Shown: positions 43,228 to 53,279, numbered from the stretch's first letter. The stretch: 64,000 nt of DNA from Phycisphaerales bacterium (GCA_029260295.1 JAJDDN010000006.1:429105-493104), one strand, 5' to 3'. Numbers and translations are program-made. Notes: a model not told the origin generated them from the sequence alone.

Positions 43228-44955
43228 ATGCCCGCCCTCACCTCCATCAAAGCCCAAGCGATCGAATCCCTCGCCGCCGAGCTCTCCTACGCAGGCAAAC
43301 AAACAATCATCCGCCACCTTCAGCGCATCGAACAACTCGCCCCCGCCATCGACCCCGAAGGCCTCTACCCACAAGACTTCATCATCTTCCGCGTCACCGG
43401 CTACCGACCAGACATCACAAACCCAGAAATGCTCCCCGGAGAAACCCTCCGTGCCGACCTCTCCGCCCTCGCCGAACACCTCTCAGAATCCGCCAACCTC
43501 ACCCGAAACGATCTCCCAAAGGACCAGCAACACAACTACGAAACAATCGACTCCCTCGCCAAACGCTGGGCCGTCAGCAGAAAATCCATCGAACGCTACC
43601 GCCGCCTAGGACTCGTCGCAAGACGCATCGACACCGGCTCAGGCCACCGCACCATCATCTTCCTAGAAGGCCCAGTCTCCTGGTTCCAAGAACAGTTCAA
43701 AGGCCGCCTTGGAACCGCCGCACAGTTCACAAGAATGGACCAAGCCCTCACCGAAAAAATCATCCGCGACGCCCGCCGCTACCACAACCGCCTCGGATCA
43801 AGCCGCACGCAAATCGCAGCCCGCATTGCCAGCCGCATCGCCCGCTCAACAGAATCAGTCCGCCGTACCCTCATCGCCCACGACGACGCTTGCGCATCTT
43901 CCGGAACCGCTTCCGGCAACACACCCATCTTCTCCATGACCCCCCCCGCCGATCAAGACCAACAGCTCGCCATGCTCACCCAATCCCTCCAAGGCAAACG
44001 CACCGGCACCATCGCCGCAAACTTCAACCGATCGCCCGTCTCAGTCAACAGAGCAATCAACCGCGCCCGCCGCACCCTCATCCAAAACGCAAACTTCCAA
44101 ACACCCCCCAAAGTATCCCTAAACACCCAAACACCGCGGCCCTCCGCTCTCAATGAACCCCCCGTCATCACAAACCTCACAACCCAAGGCCCATCAAACC
44201 TCACCTCCCTCCTAGAACAACTCAGAACAAACAACCCCGCCGTCATCTACGAACAAACCACAAGAGCCGCCGCCATCATCGAGCTCCAAGAAAGCTCCCA
44301 GCTCCTCACCAAAGAACTCCACCCCTCAACCCCCTCAGGCCGAATCCTCGACAAAATAGAAACCAACATGCGATGGATCACCCTCCTCAAAATCGAACTC
44401 GTCGCCACCCAGCTCCACCTCATGCTCGCCACAATAGAACAACACATCGGAGGCCCAGTAGACACCCTCCCCCCATCAAGAGCAACCCAAATCCTCAACG
44501 ACGCCATCGCCGTCGTAGCTGCAACAATCACCACCGCCCTCAGCCGCCACGCCCCAACGTCAACCGCCCGCCTCGCCGCCCCCGTAAGCCTCGCCATCAC
44601 CCACTGGGCCGCCCGCCTCCCAGACATCGCAACCCCCCCAACCCAAGGCAAAGCCGGCCGAAGAATCAGCCAAGGATACCCCGTAGAAAGCTGGACCAAC
44701 CAACTCTGGAACCACTGGCACTGGCTCAAACCCCAAGCACTCCAACAAGGCCTATCCCCCGAAAACGCAAGCCTCTCAGCCAGCCTTGCCGCCAACCTCT
44801 CAGACAGAGACAAAGAACTCCTCACCCGCCGCTACGCCTTATCCGGAAACAAACCCCAATCCCTAGAAGAACTCGCTACATGGTTAGGCACCCCCCCACT
44901 CCACGCCACAAGAATGGCCCAAGCCGCCCTCAAACGCGCCCACCCCCCAAAGTAA
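43228..44955 (+). CDS. Multi-HTH sigma-factor-like protein
   Basis: A 575-residue cytoplasmic protein with several DNA-binding-type segments: ETIDSLAKRWAVSRKSIERY (about residues 106-126), GTIAANFNRSPVSVNRAINRA (about 262-282), and a C-terminal LSDRDKELLTRRYALSG...LEELATWLG (about 525-557) like sigma-70 region 4, followed by a basic end. Between them is a long helical part. It resembles no standard sigma factor: region 2 is not recognisable. It might be a planctomycete sigma-like regulator. It stands alone, downstream of a repeat-filled leader. Confidence 0.62.
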   Translation: MPALTSIKAQAIESLAAELSYAGKQTIIRHLQRIEQLAPAIDPEGLYPQDFIIFRVTGYRPDITNPEMLPGETLRADLSALAEHLSESANLTRNDLPKDQQHNYETIDSLAKRWAVSRKSIERYRRLGLVARRIDTGSGHRTIIFLEGPVSWFQEQFKGRLGTAAQFTRMDQALTEKIIRDARRYHNRLGSSRTQIAARIASRIARSTESVRRTLIAHDDACASSGTASGNTPIFSMTPPADQDQQLAMLTQSLQGKRTGTIAANFNRSPVSVNRAINRARRTLIQNANFQTPPKVSLNTQTPRPSALNEPPVITNLTTQGPSNLTSLLEQLRTNNPAVIYEQTTRAAAIIELQESSQLLTKELHPSTPSGRILDKIETNMRWITLLKIELVATQLHLMLATIEQHIGGPVDTLPPSRATQILNDAIAVVAATITTALSRHAPTSTARLAAPVSLAITHWAARLPDIATPPTQGKAGRRISQGYPVESWTNQLWNHWHWLKPQALQQGLSPENASLSASLAANLSDRDKELLTRRYALSGNKPQSLEELATWLGTPPLHATRMAQAALKRAHPPK

Positions 44956-44990
44956 AGATCACGCCCAAAGAAACACGCCGAGTGGCCAGC

Positions 44991-45031
44991 CGGGTGCCAC
45001 TGCTTGACCGTCTTCGGCAAGCAGTGTCTTG
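44991..45031. repeat. Family D palindromic repeat, copy 5
   Basis: GGGTGCCACTGCTTGACCGT and GCAAGCAGTGTCTTG, the same compensated variant as copy 4. Confidence 0.88.
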
Positions 45032-45098
45032 GGCTACGGAGGATTCTAAAAACCGTCGTGGATCGCGCGTCCCACCTGTGATCTTCATCCTTTCTTTC

Positions 45099-45160
45099 CT
45101 CCTCCCCCGGGCTTCCGGTGGAGGTGGCCGCGCAGCGGACGGAGGGGGTCTCTCTTCTCT
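45099..45160. repeat. Family B palindromic repeat, copy 8
   Basis: CTCCCCCGGGCTTCCGGTGGAG then GGCCGCGCAGCGGAC and GGAGGGGGTCTC. Confidence 0.85.
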
Positions 45161-45204
45161 TCCTCCCTCTCCCTCGGGGAGAGGGCCGGGGTGAGGGTCT
45201 TTCT
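45160..45204. repeat. Family A repeat, copy 10 (short stem)
   Basis: CCCTCTCCCTCGGGGAGAGGG, then GCCGGGGTGAGGGTCTTTC, the short-stem form also seen at 31.6 kb. AGTGCCCAGTCCCCAGTCCC follows at 45229-45247, again as at 31.68 kb. Confidence 0.85.
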
Positions 45205-45256
45205 TATTCTTCTCTTCCCCAAGTGGCCAGTGCCCAGTCCCCAGTCCCTTCTTTCC

Positions 45257-46558
45257 TCACCGAACCACCATCCGAATAGGAATAATCATCTCCCCAACCT
45301 TCCCCTCAACCAAATCCCGCATCACCACCTTGAGGTGATACCGGCCAACCCCAAGATTCGCAGGCAGCGAAATCTTGTTAATCAAATAATAATCCCGCAC
45401 CCGGTTCCGCGAAACACTCCGATCAACCTCCGCCGCCCGGTTCCATGTATTCAAATCATCCGCCACATGGTACAGCTCCAGCCGCTGGCTCATCTCCACC
45501 TCAAACCGCGGCTGCCCGTCCGTCCCCGTTAGTTCCCGGTGCCCAAACCGATCAACCTCCACATACACAATCACCTCGTGATTCGACCCCGCAACAAACT
45601 CATTGCTCCCAAACGGCTCATACTTCCCAAACCCATCCACCCGCGTGCACAACAACGCCCGCGCCACCCGGATCCCAGAAGCCCGATCAAGCTCATCCTT
45701 CACCCGCGCCAACACCTCCGCCACCGCATCCGGCGACGCAATAGACCCAGAACTCGAGATCGAATCCAAAACCTCCCGCGCCGCCCGCAGCGTGCTCAGC
45801 TCCGCATCAGACAGCACCCCCTCATCACGCAGCCCATCGAGCACCGCAACCGACATCGAATCCATCCCCGCAAGCGCAACGGCCGCCTCCCCAGGATTCT
45901 CACTCGTCCGCGCAAGCCCCGTCAGCACATCAACCAGCTCCGCAACCAGCTCCGCCTTCCGCTGCTCAGCATCCACAGGCACAACCTCAACTTCAACCGG
46001 ATCAGCCTCAGCAAGCTCCACAACCGATCCATCATCTTCGGGCAGATCCTGATCAACGCTCTCAAGCTCCGCCGCCGCCGCAGATAACGAGAACAACCCA
46101 TCATCAACAACCTCTTCGCTCCTCCCCCGGCCCTCCGGGGGAGGTGTCCGCGCTTCGCGGACGGAGGGGGTCTTCTCTTCTCCCCCATCCTCAATAACCG
46201 GATCCCCACCGCCATCATCAACCACCACAGATTCTTCCAAATCCTCACCCGCCGCCATCCCCGAAAAATACTCATCCATCATCCGCGCAGACTCAACCAC
46301 CTGATCCTGCGTAGACCCAAACCCCCGATCCCCATCAAGAGCCACAACAGGATCATTATCCCCCGACAACGCCGTCAACGAAGTATCAACCCCAGTCGCC
46401 TCATCACCGCCCGTAATAGGCTCATTATTTTCCTTCCACCACCGATCCCCCTTCCCGCACCCCCCCAACCCCAAAACAAGCCCCCCAGAAATCGACACAA
46501 GCACCCCCGCGCTCACTACCCCAACCACAAACCCGCGACTTCCAGTCTTCCGTGTCAT
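45257..46558 (-). CDS. Lipoprotein with family B repeat insert
   Basis: This 433-residue protein has a lipoprotein signal (SISGGLVLGLGGC, C34). A long acidic linker follows. Residues about 127-147 (EEKTPSVREARTPPPEGRGR) are the in-frame translation of a family B palindrome (46117-46180). A helical segment rich in Glu, Ala and Val leads to a C-terminal beta domain of about 130 residues (ALLCTRVDGFGKYEPFG ... YLINKISLPANLGVGRYHLKVVMRD) that looks Ig-like or carbohydrate-binding. Function unknown; probably periplasmic. Confidence 0.72.
   Translation of the reverse strand: MTRKTGSRGFVVGVVSAGVLVSISGGLVLGLGGCGKGDRWWKENNEPITGGDEATGVDTSLTALSGDNDPVVALDGDRGFGSTQDQVVESARMMDEYFSGMAAGEDLEESVVVDDGGGDPVIEDGGEEKTPSVREARTPPPEGRGRSEEVVDDGLFSLSAAAAELESVDQDLPEDDGSVVELAEADPVEVEVVPVDAEQRKAELVAELVDVLTGLARTSENPGEAAVALAGMDSMSVAVLDGLRDEGVLSDAELSTLRAAREVLDSISSSGSIASPDAVAEVLARVKDELDRASGIRVARALLCTRVDGFGKYEPFGSNEFVAGSNHEVIVYVEVDRFGHRELTGTDGQPRFEVEMSQRLELYHVADDLNTWNRAAEVDRSVSRNRVRDYYLINKISLPANLGVGRYHLKVVMRDLVEGKVGEMIIPIRMVVR
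46117..46180. repeat. Family B repeat, copy 9, inside the lipoprotein gene
   Basis: CTCCCCCGGCCCTCCGGGGGAG and GTCCGCGCTTCGCGGAC, then GGAGGGGGTCTTCTC, in frame in a coding sequence. Confidence 0.92.
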
Positions 46559-46642
46559 TTCGAGCCTCCTGCTCTATAAACCAGTTGTTCTCAAACTATA
46601 CCACACCCCATCACCCCAAGTTCTCCCCCAATCACCACCCCA

Positions 46643-46674
46643 CAAAAAAACCCCGAGCCAGCAACGGCCCAGGG
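46643..46674 (-). terminator. Terminator after the LVIVD gene
   Basis: Nine pairs CCCTGGGCC/GGCTCGGGG (two G-U) with loop GTTGCT, then seven U residues on the minus strand, 30 bases after the stop. Confidence 0.85.
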
Positions 46675-46703
46675 CATGCAACACCATCACCCCAACCAAA
46701 CCT

Positions 46704-47912
46704 TTACAGACACCCAAACGAAAAATCACCCAAGAACACGCTGATATCAAAGAAATCAAAGCTCCCGTCACCCGTAAAATCAGCCACAGGATCCCCCGCC
46801 GCAAGCGCCGTCAAAAACGCTGAAATATCAAAGAAATCAAGCACCCCATCGCCAGTCAAATCCGCCAAGCAGGTATTGCAAGGGATGCTCAAATCGGCAA
46901 CTAAAAAACCTTCCGAAAGAGTACCGTTGGCAAAATACCCAATACCCCCGTCCACCATAAAATCTGCTGGAGTATCTTCAAACAACAGCGAGCCCATCAA
47001 ACCCATTGACGAAAGGTTGCGAGCATCAATCACAAGCATCTCCGACAACCCATTCATCACATACACAACATCCCCCTCAACCGACAAAGAGTTGCCAACA
47101 CCCGCACCATCTGCCGATGGATTTGGAATCACAAACGAACCAACCAAAGCCGGACTCATCGGATCAACGACATCAAACACATAGACCCCCTGCCCGCTGC
47201 TGACATACGCCGTCGTCCCAACAATCACAATCTCGCGAGCCTGGAATCCGGGATCGTTATACACACCCATCAACCGCGGATTGGCCGCGTCCTTTACATC
47301 CCAAATCTCAAAACCAGAATCGCCATCCGCAGCATACAGCATCGTCCCAGCAACCTCATAATCAAACAACATCCCAGATGTCATCGTCTCGCTCACCAAT
47401 GACATCGCTCCAGGATCACCAACATCGAAGATGCGGAATCCAAAAAAATCCAGCCCTCCTAGCCCGCCATACCGCGTATACAAGCGGTCCCCCTCGACTT
47501 TTAACTTCCCGTTTTCGCCAACTCTAATCGTTCCATGTGTGACGACTGATGACAAATCACGAAAGTCGCCAGCCCAAATCCCCTGGAACCCAAACCCATC
47601 CACAGCAATATACACCGTCGTATCCTGCACCAGGTGCCCAGTGGTAAAGACATATGGCCCGTCAACCTGCGGATAGATAAACCCGACCGAAACAGGATCG
47701 CTCGGATCGCTCACATCAAAGACATCAATGCCGCCCAAAAGAGTAAATACAAAGGCAGTAGTCCCGTCAAGAGATACCTCAAAGCTTCCAAACTGCAAGC
47801 CCCCAATATCATGCGACCCCACAATCTCAGGCGATACACACGGTGTGTCACCGCCAATCGCCAAACCACCCAACATCCCAACCGTCAAAACGAAACTTAT
47901 CAAGTTCTTCAT
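46704..47912 (-). CDS. Exported LVIVD-repeat protein with dockerin-like C-terminus
   Basis: 402 residues with a signal peptide (MKNLISFVLTVGMLGGLAIGG). The body has LVIVD-type beta-propeller units (IDVFDVSDPSDPVSVG, FEIWDVKDAANPRLMG, VYVFDVVDPMSPALVG). The end is a doubled acidic Ca-binding-like module, DLTGDGVLDFFDISAFL and DFTGDGSFDFFDISVFL, closed by a C-terminal Cys. This end is common on planctomycete exported proteins and may be a sorting or attachment signal. A larger paralogue lies at 61.5 kb. Confidence 0.87.
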   Translation of the reverse strand: MKNLISFVLTVGMLGGLAIGGDTPCVSPEIVGSHDIGGLQFGSFEVSLDGTTAFVFTLLGGIDVFDVSDPSDPVSVGFIYPQVDGPYVFTTGHLVQDTTVYIAVDGFGFQGIWAGDFRDLSSVVTHGTIRVGENGKLKVEGDRLYTRYGGLGGLDFFGFRIFDVGDPGAMSLVSETMTSGMLFDYEVAGTMLYAADGDSGFEIWDVKDAANPRLMGVYNDPGFQAREIVIVGTTAYVSSGQGVYVFDVVDPMSPALVGSFVIPNPSADGAGVGNSLSVEGDVVYVMNGLSEMLVIDARNLSSMGLMGSLLFEDTPADFMVDGGIGYFANGTLSEGFLVADLSIPCNTCLADLTGDGVLDFFDISAFLTALAAGDPVADFTGDGSFDFFDISVFLGDFSFGCL

Positions 47913-48056
47913 ATTTAGCTTTCGTGTTTGCCCACGAATGAATAATTAAAAGAGACCACACAACCCGATCCCAGAGCGAACGCTCACGAATATTAACATT
48001 CTGCCACAATCCATTATTCCCACACCCACAAACCTAATTCAGAGAAATTGCGGCCA

Positions 48057-49085
48057 CTATGAGCCAGAAGCCGCCACAAACGACAGCATCAACCGCTCAC
48101 AAAGCATCCCCACATCCACCCCAGTCGACTTGCTCGCCGTATCCGCCGCCACGCACTCATCAAACAACGCCCTAGCCCGCTCAGGCCCCATCCGACCCGC
48201 CGTCCGCAAAATCACATCCTTGCTCGCCCCCCACAACTTCAACTCCTTACTAATCACCTGCGTATTCACCCCCTGCCCCATCGCCTCGCTCGCCCCCATC
48301 AGCTTCCGCGATAAATCACTACACGCAAAAATCACAGGCACCGCATTCCCCCTCGGAGAGTTCCCCAAGATCACCTTGAGCTCAGTAAGCGTCCGCCCCG
48401 CATCCCCGCACAACAAATACGACTGGATCGCCCACACCTCTTCCTCCCGCGTCAGCCCAACAAGCTCGCTCACAAGCTCGCCCGTGATCGGATTCCCAGC
48501 CCCCGCCGCAGTCGCCAGCTTCCCAAGCTCCGTATCAATCCGCCCAAGATCAGCCCCAAGCCGCTCAACCAACCCCGCCGCAACACGCATATCAATCGAA
48601 GACTCATACTCCCTCTGCGCCCGGCCAACCGTCCACCGGCACGCCGCCCCCTCATCAACAGTATCACACTTCAAAATCAACCCAACTGCACTGATCGACT
48701 CATCCAACTTCCCCTTGTTCCACTTCCCCCCCCGCAACACCAGCGTCGCCCCCTCACTCGGATTGCTCGCATACCGCTCAAGCATCGCCCGTGTCGTCGC
48801 ATTGACAAACGAATCCGCCTCATCAACCACCACCATCTTGTGGCTCGCCATCAACCCAAAAGACCGGCACTCATCAAGCACCTCAGCAAGATCAACCCCG
48901 TCCCCATCAAACCGGAACACCTCAATCTCCCCGTGCTCCGCCTCAAGCTTCTCCTTGAGCATCGAGGTGTACTGCGTCCGCAAAAACAACTCCTTGCCCA
49001 CCAAAACAACAATCCGGTGCTCCGCACCAGGAACCCGTGCCCCCCCACCCCCTCTACCGCCAGTTTTTGTCGCTGCTTTGGCCAT
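48057..49085 (-). CDS. holA: DNA polymerase III delta subunit-like protein
   Basis: The ATG at 49085 gives 342 residues. After a basic start it has VVLVGKELFLRTQYTSMLKEKL, VFRFDGDGVDLAEVLDECRSFGLMASHKMVVVDEADSF, and later WAIQSYLLCGDAGRTLTELKVIL, the layout of HolA, which opens the beta clamp in the clamp loader. Family sequences are divergent, so the call rests on order of segments. It is divergent from the FHA kinase gene. The GGGGGG just before the ATG is unusually close, so a slightly different start is possible. Confidence 0.75.
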   Translation of the reverse strand: MAKAATKTGGRGGGGARVPGAEHRIVVLVGKELFLRTQYTSMLKEKLEAEHGEIEVFRFDGDGVDLAEVLDECRSFGLMASHKMVVVDEADSFVNATTRAMLERYASNPSEGATLVLRGGKWNKGKLDESISAVGLILKCDTVDEGAACRWTVGRAQREYESSIDMRVAAGLVERLGADLGRIDTELGKLATAAGAGNPITGELVSELVGLTREEEVWAIQSYLLCGDAGRTLTELKVILGNSPRGNAVPVIFACSDLSRKLMGASEAMGQGVNTQVISKELKLWGASKDVILRTAGRMGPERARALFDECVAADTASKSTGVDVGMLCERLMLSFVAASGS

Positions 49086-49127
49086 CCCCCCATTGTACGC
49101 AACCCAAAACCACACTATCCTGAACCA

Positions 49128-50858
49128 ATGCCCAAACTCACCGTCATCACAGGCCCAGACGAGGGCAAAGAGTACCTCCTCCCCACAGATCAGCCCCAGC
49201 TCCTAGGACGCTCAAGTGAAGCACTCCCAATCACAGACAACACCGTCTCAAGACGACACGCAGAACTCACCCCCGACGGCTCCATCTGGTACATCCGTGA
49301 CCTCAAATCAAACAACGGCACCCAAGTCAACGGCGTACACATCAAAGACCGCATCCGCCTAGAACCAGGCGACGAAATCTCCGTAGGCATCACCACCCTC
49401 CTCTTCGGCATCTCCCCACACGAACGAATCTTCTCCCCAGTACTCCTCACCGACGACGACCAACAAGAAATCGATGTCGAACTCACCCTCCCCTCCTCAG
49501 GAGACTCCTACATCGGCGACGCCCTAGACCCCACCGCCGCCGCCGAAGACCACCTCAGAGTCATCTACGCACTCACCTCCATCACCGCAAAGATCGTCAA
49601 CAAAAGAGAACTCCTAGACGCCGTCATGATCCTCATCTTCAATGAGTTCAGACCAGAACGAGGCGTCATCATGATCCCAGGCGCAACCCCAGAAGCACCA
49701 ATGGTCCCAGGCATCATCCGATACGCCTCGCCACCCGCAGACGAAGACGCCGCAAAAATCAGAGTCTCCACAACAATCCTCAAAGCCGCAATGGACGGCG
49801 ACGGCGTCCTCTCAACAAACGCAATGCAAGACCCAAGATTCGCCGCAGGAGACTCAGTACAACAATACCAAATCCGCTCAGCAATCTGCTCCCCCATCAC
49901 CTTCGGCGACCACCCCTTCGGTGCCATCTACATCGACTCCTCAACAATCCACCACGCCTTCGACCGACAACAACTCGCACTCCTCAACGCCATCGGACAG
50001 CACACCGGCCTCGCCCTGGCAAACGCAGACGAACACCTCAAAAGAGTCAACTCAGAACGAATGGCCGCCATCGGCGAAACCGTCGCATCCCTCTCCCACT
50101 CAATCAAAAATATCCTCCAAGGCCTCAAAGGCGGCGCCGATGTCGTCGAAATCGGACTCCACAAAGGCGACCTCGACATCTCAAGAAACGGCTGGGGAAT
50201 CCTCCGAAGAAACCTAGACCGCATCGCCTCCCTCACCATGAACATGCTCACCTTCGGACGCAAACTCCAGCTCGACCTCGAACTCACACACATCAACAAA
50301 GTCGCCCGCGACTGCGCCCAGCTCATGGAAAAAATCTGCACCGAAAAAGGCGTCGCCCTCATCGTAGACGCCGACCCAGAAATGCCCCCCATCAGCGTGG
50401 ACCCCTCCCTCATCCACCAGGTCCTCATGAACCTCATCTCAAACGCAGTAGAAGCAGTCGAACCAGATACAGGCGCCGTTACAGTACGAGTCTCATTCAA
50501 CGAGTCCCGCCCAGACAAAAAAAACGCCGGCGCAGTCCTAAGACCAACAGTCGTCATCTCAGTCATCGACAACGGCCCAGGAATCCCGCAAGACCGACTC
50601 GCCTGGATCTTCGAACCATTCAACACTACAAAGGGCCTCAAAGGCACCGGCCTAGGACTCGCCGTAACCAAACGCATCGCCTACGAACACAAAGGCAGAA
50701 TCCGCGTCGAATCCACACCCGCTTCAACAACTGAAGGCAAAAGCTCAGGCTCAATATTCAAAGTCATCCTCCCCGCAGACCTCGACGCCCAACTCGACCC
50801 AAGCGCAACCTCAAACCGCCAATCAAACAACTCCGAATCCATGGGCCTCCTCCCATAA
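49128..50858 (+). CDS. FHA-GAF sensor histidine kinase
   Basis: The ATG at 49128 gives 576 residues with no membrane segment. Order: FHA domain (GRSSEALPITDNTVSRRHAEL near residue 27, SNNGTQVNG), a GAF-like domain (about 150-300, ICSPITFGDHPFGAIYIDS), a histidine-acceptor helix with H324 in SLSHSIKNILQGL, and an HATPase domain (NLISNAVEA N-box, DNGPGI and GTGLGLAV). FHA reads phospho-threonine, so it may link Ser/Thr kinase signalling to a two-component path. No response regulator is fused or adjacent except the REC domain in the convergent gene. Confidence 0.92.
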   Translation: MPKLTVITGPDEGKEYLLPTDQPQLLGRSSEALPITDNTVSRRHAELTPDGSIWYIRDLKSNNGTQVNGVHIKDRIRLEPGDEISVGITTLLFGISPHERIFSPVLLTDDDQQEIDVELTLPSSGDSYIGDALDPTAAAEDHLRVIYALTSITAKIVNKRELLDAVMILIFNEFRPERGVIMIPGATPEAPMVPGIIRYASPPADEDAAKIRVSTTILKAAMDGDGVLSTNAMQDPRFAAGDSVQQYQIRSAICSPITFGDHPFGAIYIDSSTIHHAFDRQQLALLNAIGQHTGLALANADEHLKRVNSERMAAIGETVASLSHSIKNILQGLKGGADVVEIGLHKGDLDISRNGWGILRRNLDRIASLTMNMLTFGRKLQLDLELTHINKVARDCAQLMEKICTEKGVALIVDADPEMPPISVDPSLIHQVLMNLISNAVEAVEPDTGAVTVRVSFNESRPDKKNAGAVLRPTVVISVIDNGPGIPQDRLAWIFEPFNTTKGLKGTGLGLAVTKRIAYEHKGRIRVESTPASTTEGKSSGSIFKVILPADLDAQLDPSATSNRQSNNSESMGLLP

Positions 50859-50885
50859 ACCCGGCTCATTCATCAGCCCAAAGAT

Positions 50886-53279
50886 TCACGCCGCCCGATG
50901 CCCCCGGCTCCGCTCAGGATCAAGCAAACGCTCGATCGTCCGCAACAGCCGTGCCCGATTCAAAGGCTTACTCTCATACTCATCGCACCCGCACCCAAGA
51001 CACCGCTGACGATCCCCCGACATCGCATGCGCAGTCAACGCCATAATCGGAAGCTCGCACCCAATCACACGAAGCTTCTTCGTCGCTTCATACCCATCAA
51101 GCACAGGCATCTGCATATCCATAATGATCAGGTCAAAGCCCGGGTTCTTCTGATACAAATCAACCGCCTCTTGCCCGTTCCAAACACCAACAACCTCCAG
51201 GCCCGCCTTGCCCAGCACATGCTTAATCAGCCGCTGGTTGTCAGGCCCATCCTCAGCCAAAAGAACCCGCCCCTCCAGCTTAATATCAGTCACCCGTCGT
51301 CGGGAACTCTCTTCAGGCACAGTACAAGGCAACGCACTGATCATCTCAACACTGTCCTGCTCAGGAATCTTCAACGGCAGATCGAAAGTAAACACCGATC
51401 CCTCACCAAGCACGCTCGTGGCACAAAGATGCCCGCCCATCAAATCAACAAGCTGCCGAGAAATCGAAAGCCCCAGCCCCGTCCCCCGATTCGCATCATT
51501 CTGATTCGTTTCGTCCTGCTCAAAGGGCTTGAACATCCGCTCGATCTGATCCGCCTGCACCCCAACCCCCGTGTCATGCACAGCAAACCGAAGCGTGTCC
51601 CCATCACTCCCCACAACAATCCGAACCCCACCCCGATCAGTAAACTTAATCGCATTGCCCACAAGATTCAGCAAAATCTGTCGCATCCGGTACGAATCCG
51701 CGAGTATCGTCCCAGGGATCTCCGTCTCAAACTCCGCCTCAAGAACAAGCCCCTGATCATTCGATCGGACCTTCATCGTCCCAACAACATCAGACAATAT
51801 CTCACCAATCCGGCAAGCCCCAGACGTAATCGTCAGCTTCCCAGATTCAATCTTCGACATATCAAGAATATCATTGATCACCATCAACAAGTGAGTCCCC
51901 GCCCGTTTGATCCGATCCACAGCCTCGTGCATCGCATCAGGATCAGTATGCTCAGGAACCATCTCCGCAAGAATATCCGTATACCCAAGCACCGCAGTCA
52001 TCGGCGTCCGAATCTCATGACTCATATTGGCCAAAAACTCAGTCTTGGCCCGGTTCGCGTCCAACGCCTCTTCAGCAAAACGACGCTGCAACTCCTCGCT
52101 CTGCCTCAGCGACCGCGTCATCCCGTTGGCAAGCCGAACCGCCCGGTTCCGCCCATACGACACAATCAGCGTCAGCACAACAAGCACGGCCGTCACCCTG
52201 AGCCCGACATACAAAGCAATATTCGCCTTGCGCATATTGTCATGGAACTCCCCAAGACTCAACGCGGTATCAGTAAACGCCGGGTCGCTCACCACACGCG
52301 TCTCAAACTCCCGCCCCCCGACATGAAATGATATTGAACTCGAAATCCCCACATGATTATTCCCGCAACTTCCACACAGATACGACGGATCACTCTCCGC
52401 GGTATCAAAGAGCGTCACCCATTGACCCGTAAAATCCTCGGTCATCATCGCAAGCCGGTCATTATCGTGCTTCCACATCATCGCCTCGACAAAGTAGTCC
52501 ATGTCAAGCACGATCGTCACCCACCCAATAACCGCCACGCGTCGATCCTCAACACTCTCAATCGACATCTCAGGACTGTAATGAGGCAACGCCATCACAA
52601 TACCAATCCCCGTCCCCAAACTCTCCTGCTGCTTGATCATGAAAGGCGCAGACACCTGAACAATGCCCAGATCCGTCGCACGGTCATACACATCACGATT
52701 CGCAGGGTTCGACGATACATCCAGCCCGATCGCAGACTTATTCCGCGAGTACGGCTCCTCATACTTGATAACAAACAAATCGTCGTTGTCGTCACGCTCA
52801 AAGCCCTTGTGTGTCTTTATCGAAAAATCACTCAGCCCCTGCCCACGAACCTCGTCAACAAACGATTCAATCTCCCCCGCTCCCACCTTCTCCACATACC
52901 CAAACCCCCAAACACCAGGGTACTGAGACTCAAGCTCCGCCGATTCAATAAACCGTCTCCACTCATCCCGGTCAACATAGTTGCTTGATTGAATAAACCC
53001 ACGCGTAAAGGTCAACGCCTGCTCATACATCTCAAAGCATTCAACAAGATCAGAGTTACGCTCGGCAGCATGATCCTCCGAAGTCTCAATCTGCGCAAGG
53101 TGGGCCGCATCCTTAAACGACAAATACGCAAAGATAGACACCAGAACACACACGCACCCAACAATCAAAACCACCCAGTACCGACGAACAAAATCAAATA
53201 GGCGTGAGCCATTTAGAGATTGATAAACTTCAGGATGTAAAGATCCATTGAGCATGCCCACACAAGATCGGCCCACCAT
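50886..53279 (-). CDS. CHASE-domain hybrid sensor histidine kinase
   Basis: 797 residues. One membrane segment (about 33-52), an extracellular CHASE domain (QALTFTRGFIQSSNYVDRDEW ... GVWGFGYV), a second membrane segment (about 355-375), HisKA with H421 (FLANMSHEIRTPM), HATPase (NLVGNAIKFTDRG, DTGVGV, GTGLGLSI), and a C-terminal receiver with D721 in IMDMQMPVLDG. CHASE binds small molecules outside the membrane. It is convergent with the FHA kinase, 27 bases apart. Confidence 0.93.
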   Translation of the reverse strand: MVGRSCVGMLNGSLHPEVYQSLNGSRLFDFVRRYWVVLIVGCVCVLVSIFAYLSFKDAAHLAQIETSEDHAAERNSDLVECFEMYEQALTFTRGFIQSSNYVDRDEWRRFIESAELESQYPGVWGFGYVEKVGAGEIESFVDEVRGQGLSDFSIKTHKGFERDDNDDLFVIKYEEPYSRNKSAIGLDVSSNPANRDVYDRATDLGIVQVSAPFMIKQQESLGTGIGIVMALPHYSPEMSIESVEDRRVAVIGWVTIVLDMDYFVEAMMWKHDNDRLAMMTEDFTGQWVTLFDTAESDPSYLCGSCGNNHVGISSSISFHVGGREFETRVVSDPAFTDTALSLGEFHDNMRKANIALYVGLRVTAVLVVLTLIVSYGRNRAVRLANGMTRSLRQSEELQRRFAEEALDANRAKTEFLANMSHEIRTPMTAVLGYTDILAEMVPEHTDPDAMHEAVDRIKRAGTHLLMVINDILDMSKIESGKLTITSGACRIGEILSDVVGTMKVRSNDQGLVLEAEFETEIPGTILADSYRMRQILLNLVGNAIKFTDRGGVRIVVGSDGDTLRFAVHDTGVGVQADQIERMFKPFEQDETNQNDANRGTGLGLSISRQLVDLMGGHLCATSVLGEGSVFTFDLPLKIPEQDSVEMISALPCTVPEESSRRRVTDIKLEGRVLLAEDGPDNQRLIKHVLGKAGLEVVGVWNGQEAVDLYQKNPGFDLIIMDMQMPVLDGYEATKKLRVIGCELPIMALTAHAMSGDRQRCLGCGCDEYESKPLNRARLLRTIERLLDPERSRGHRAA

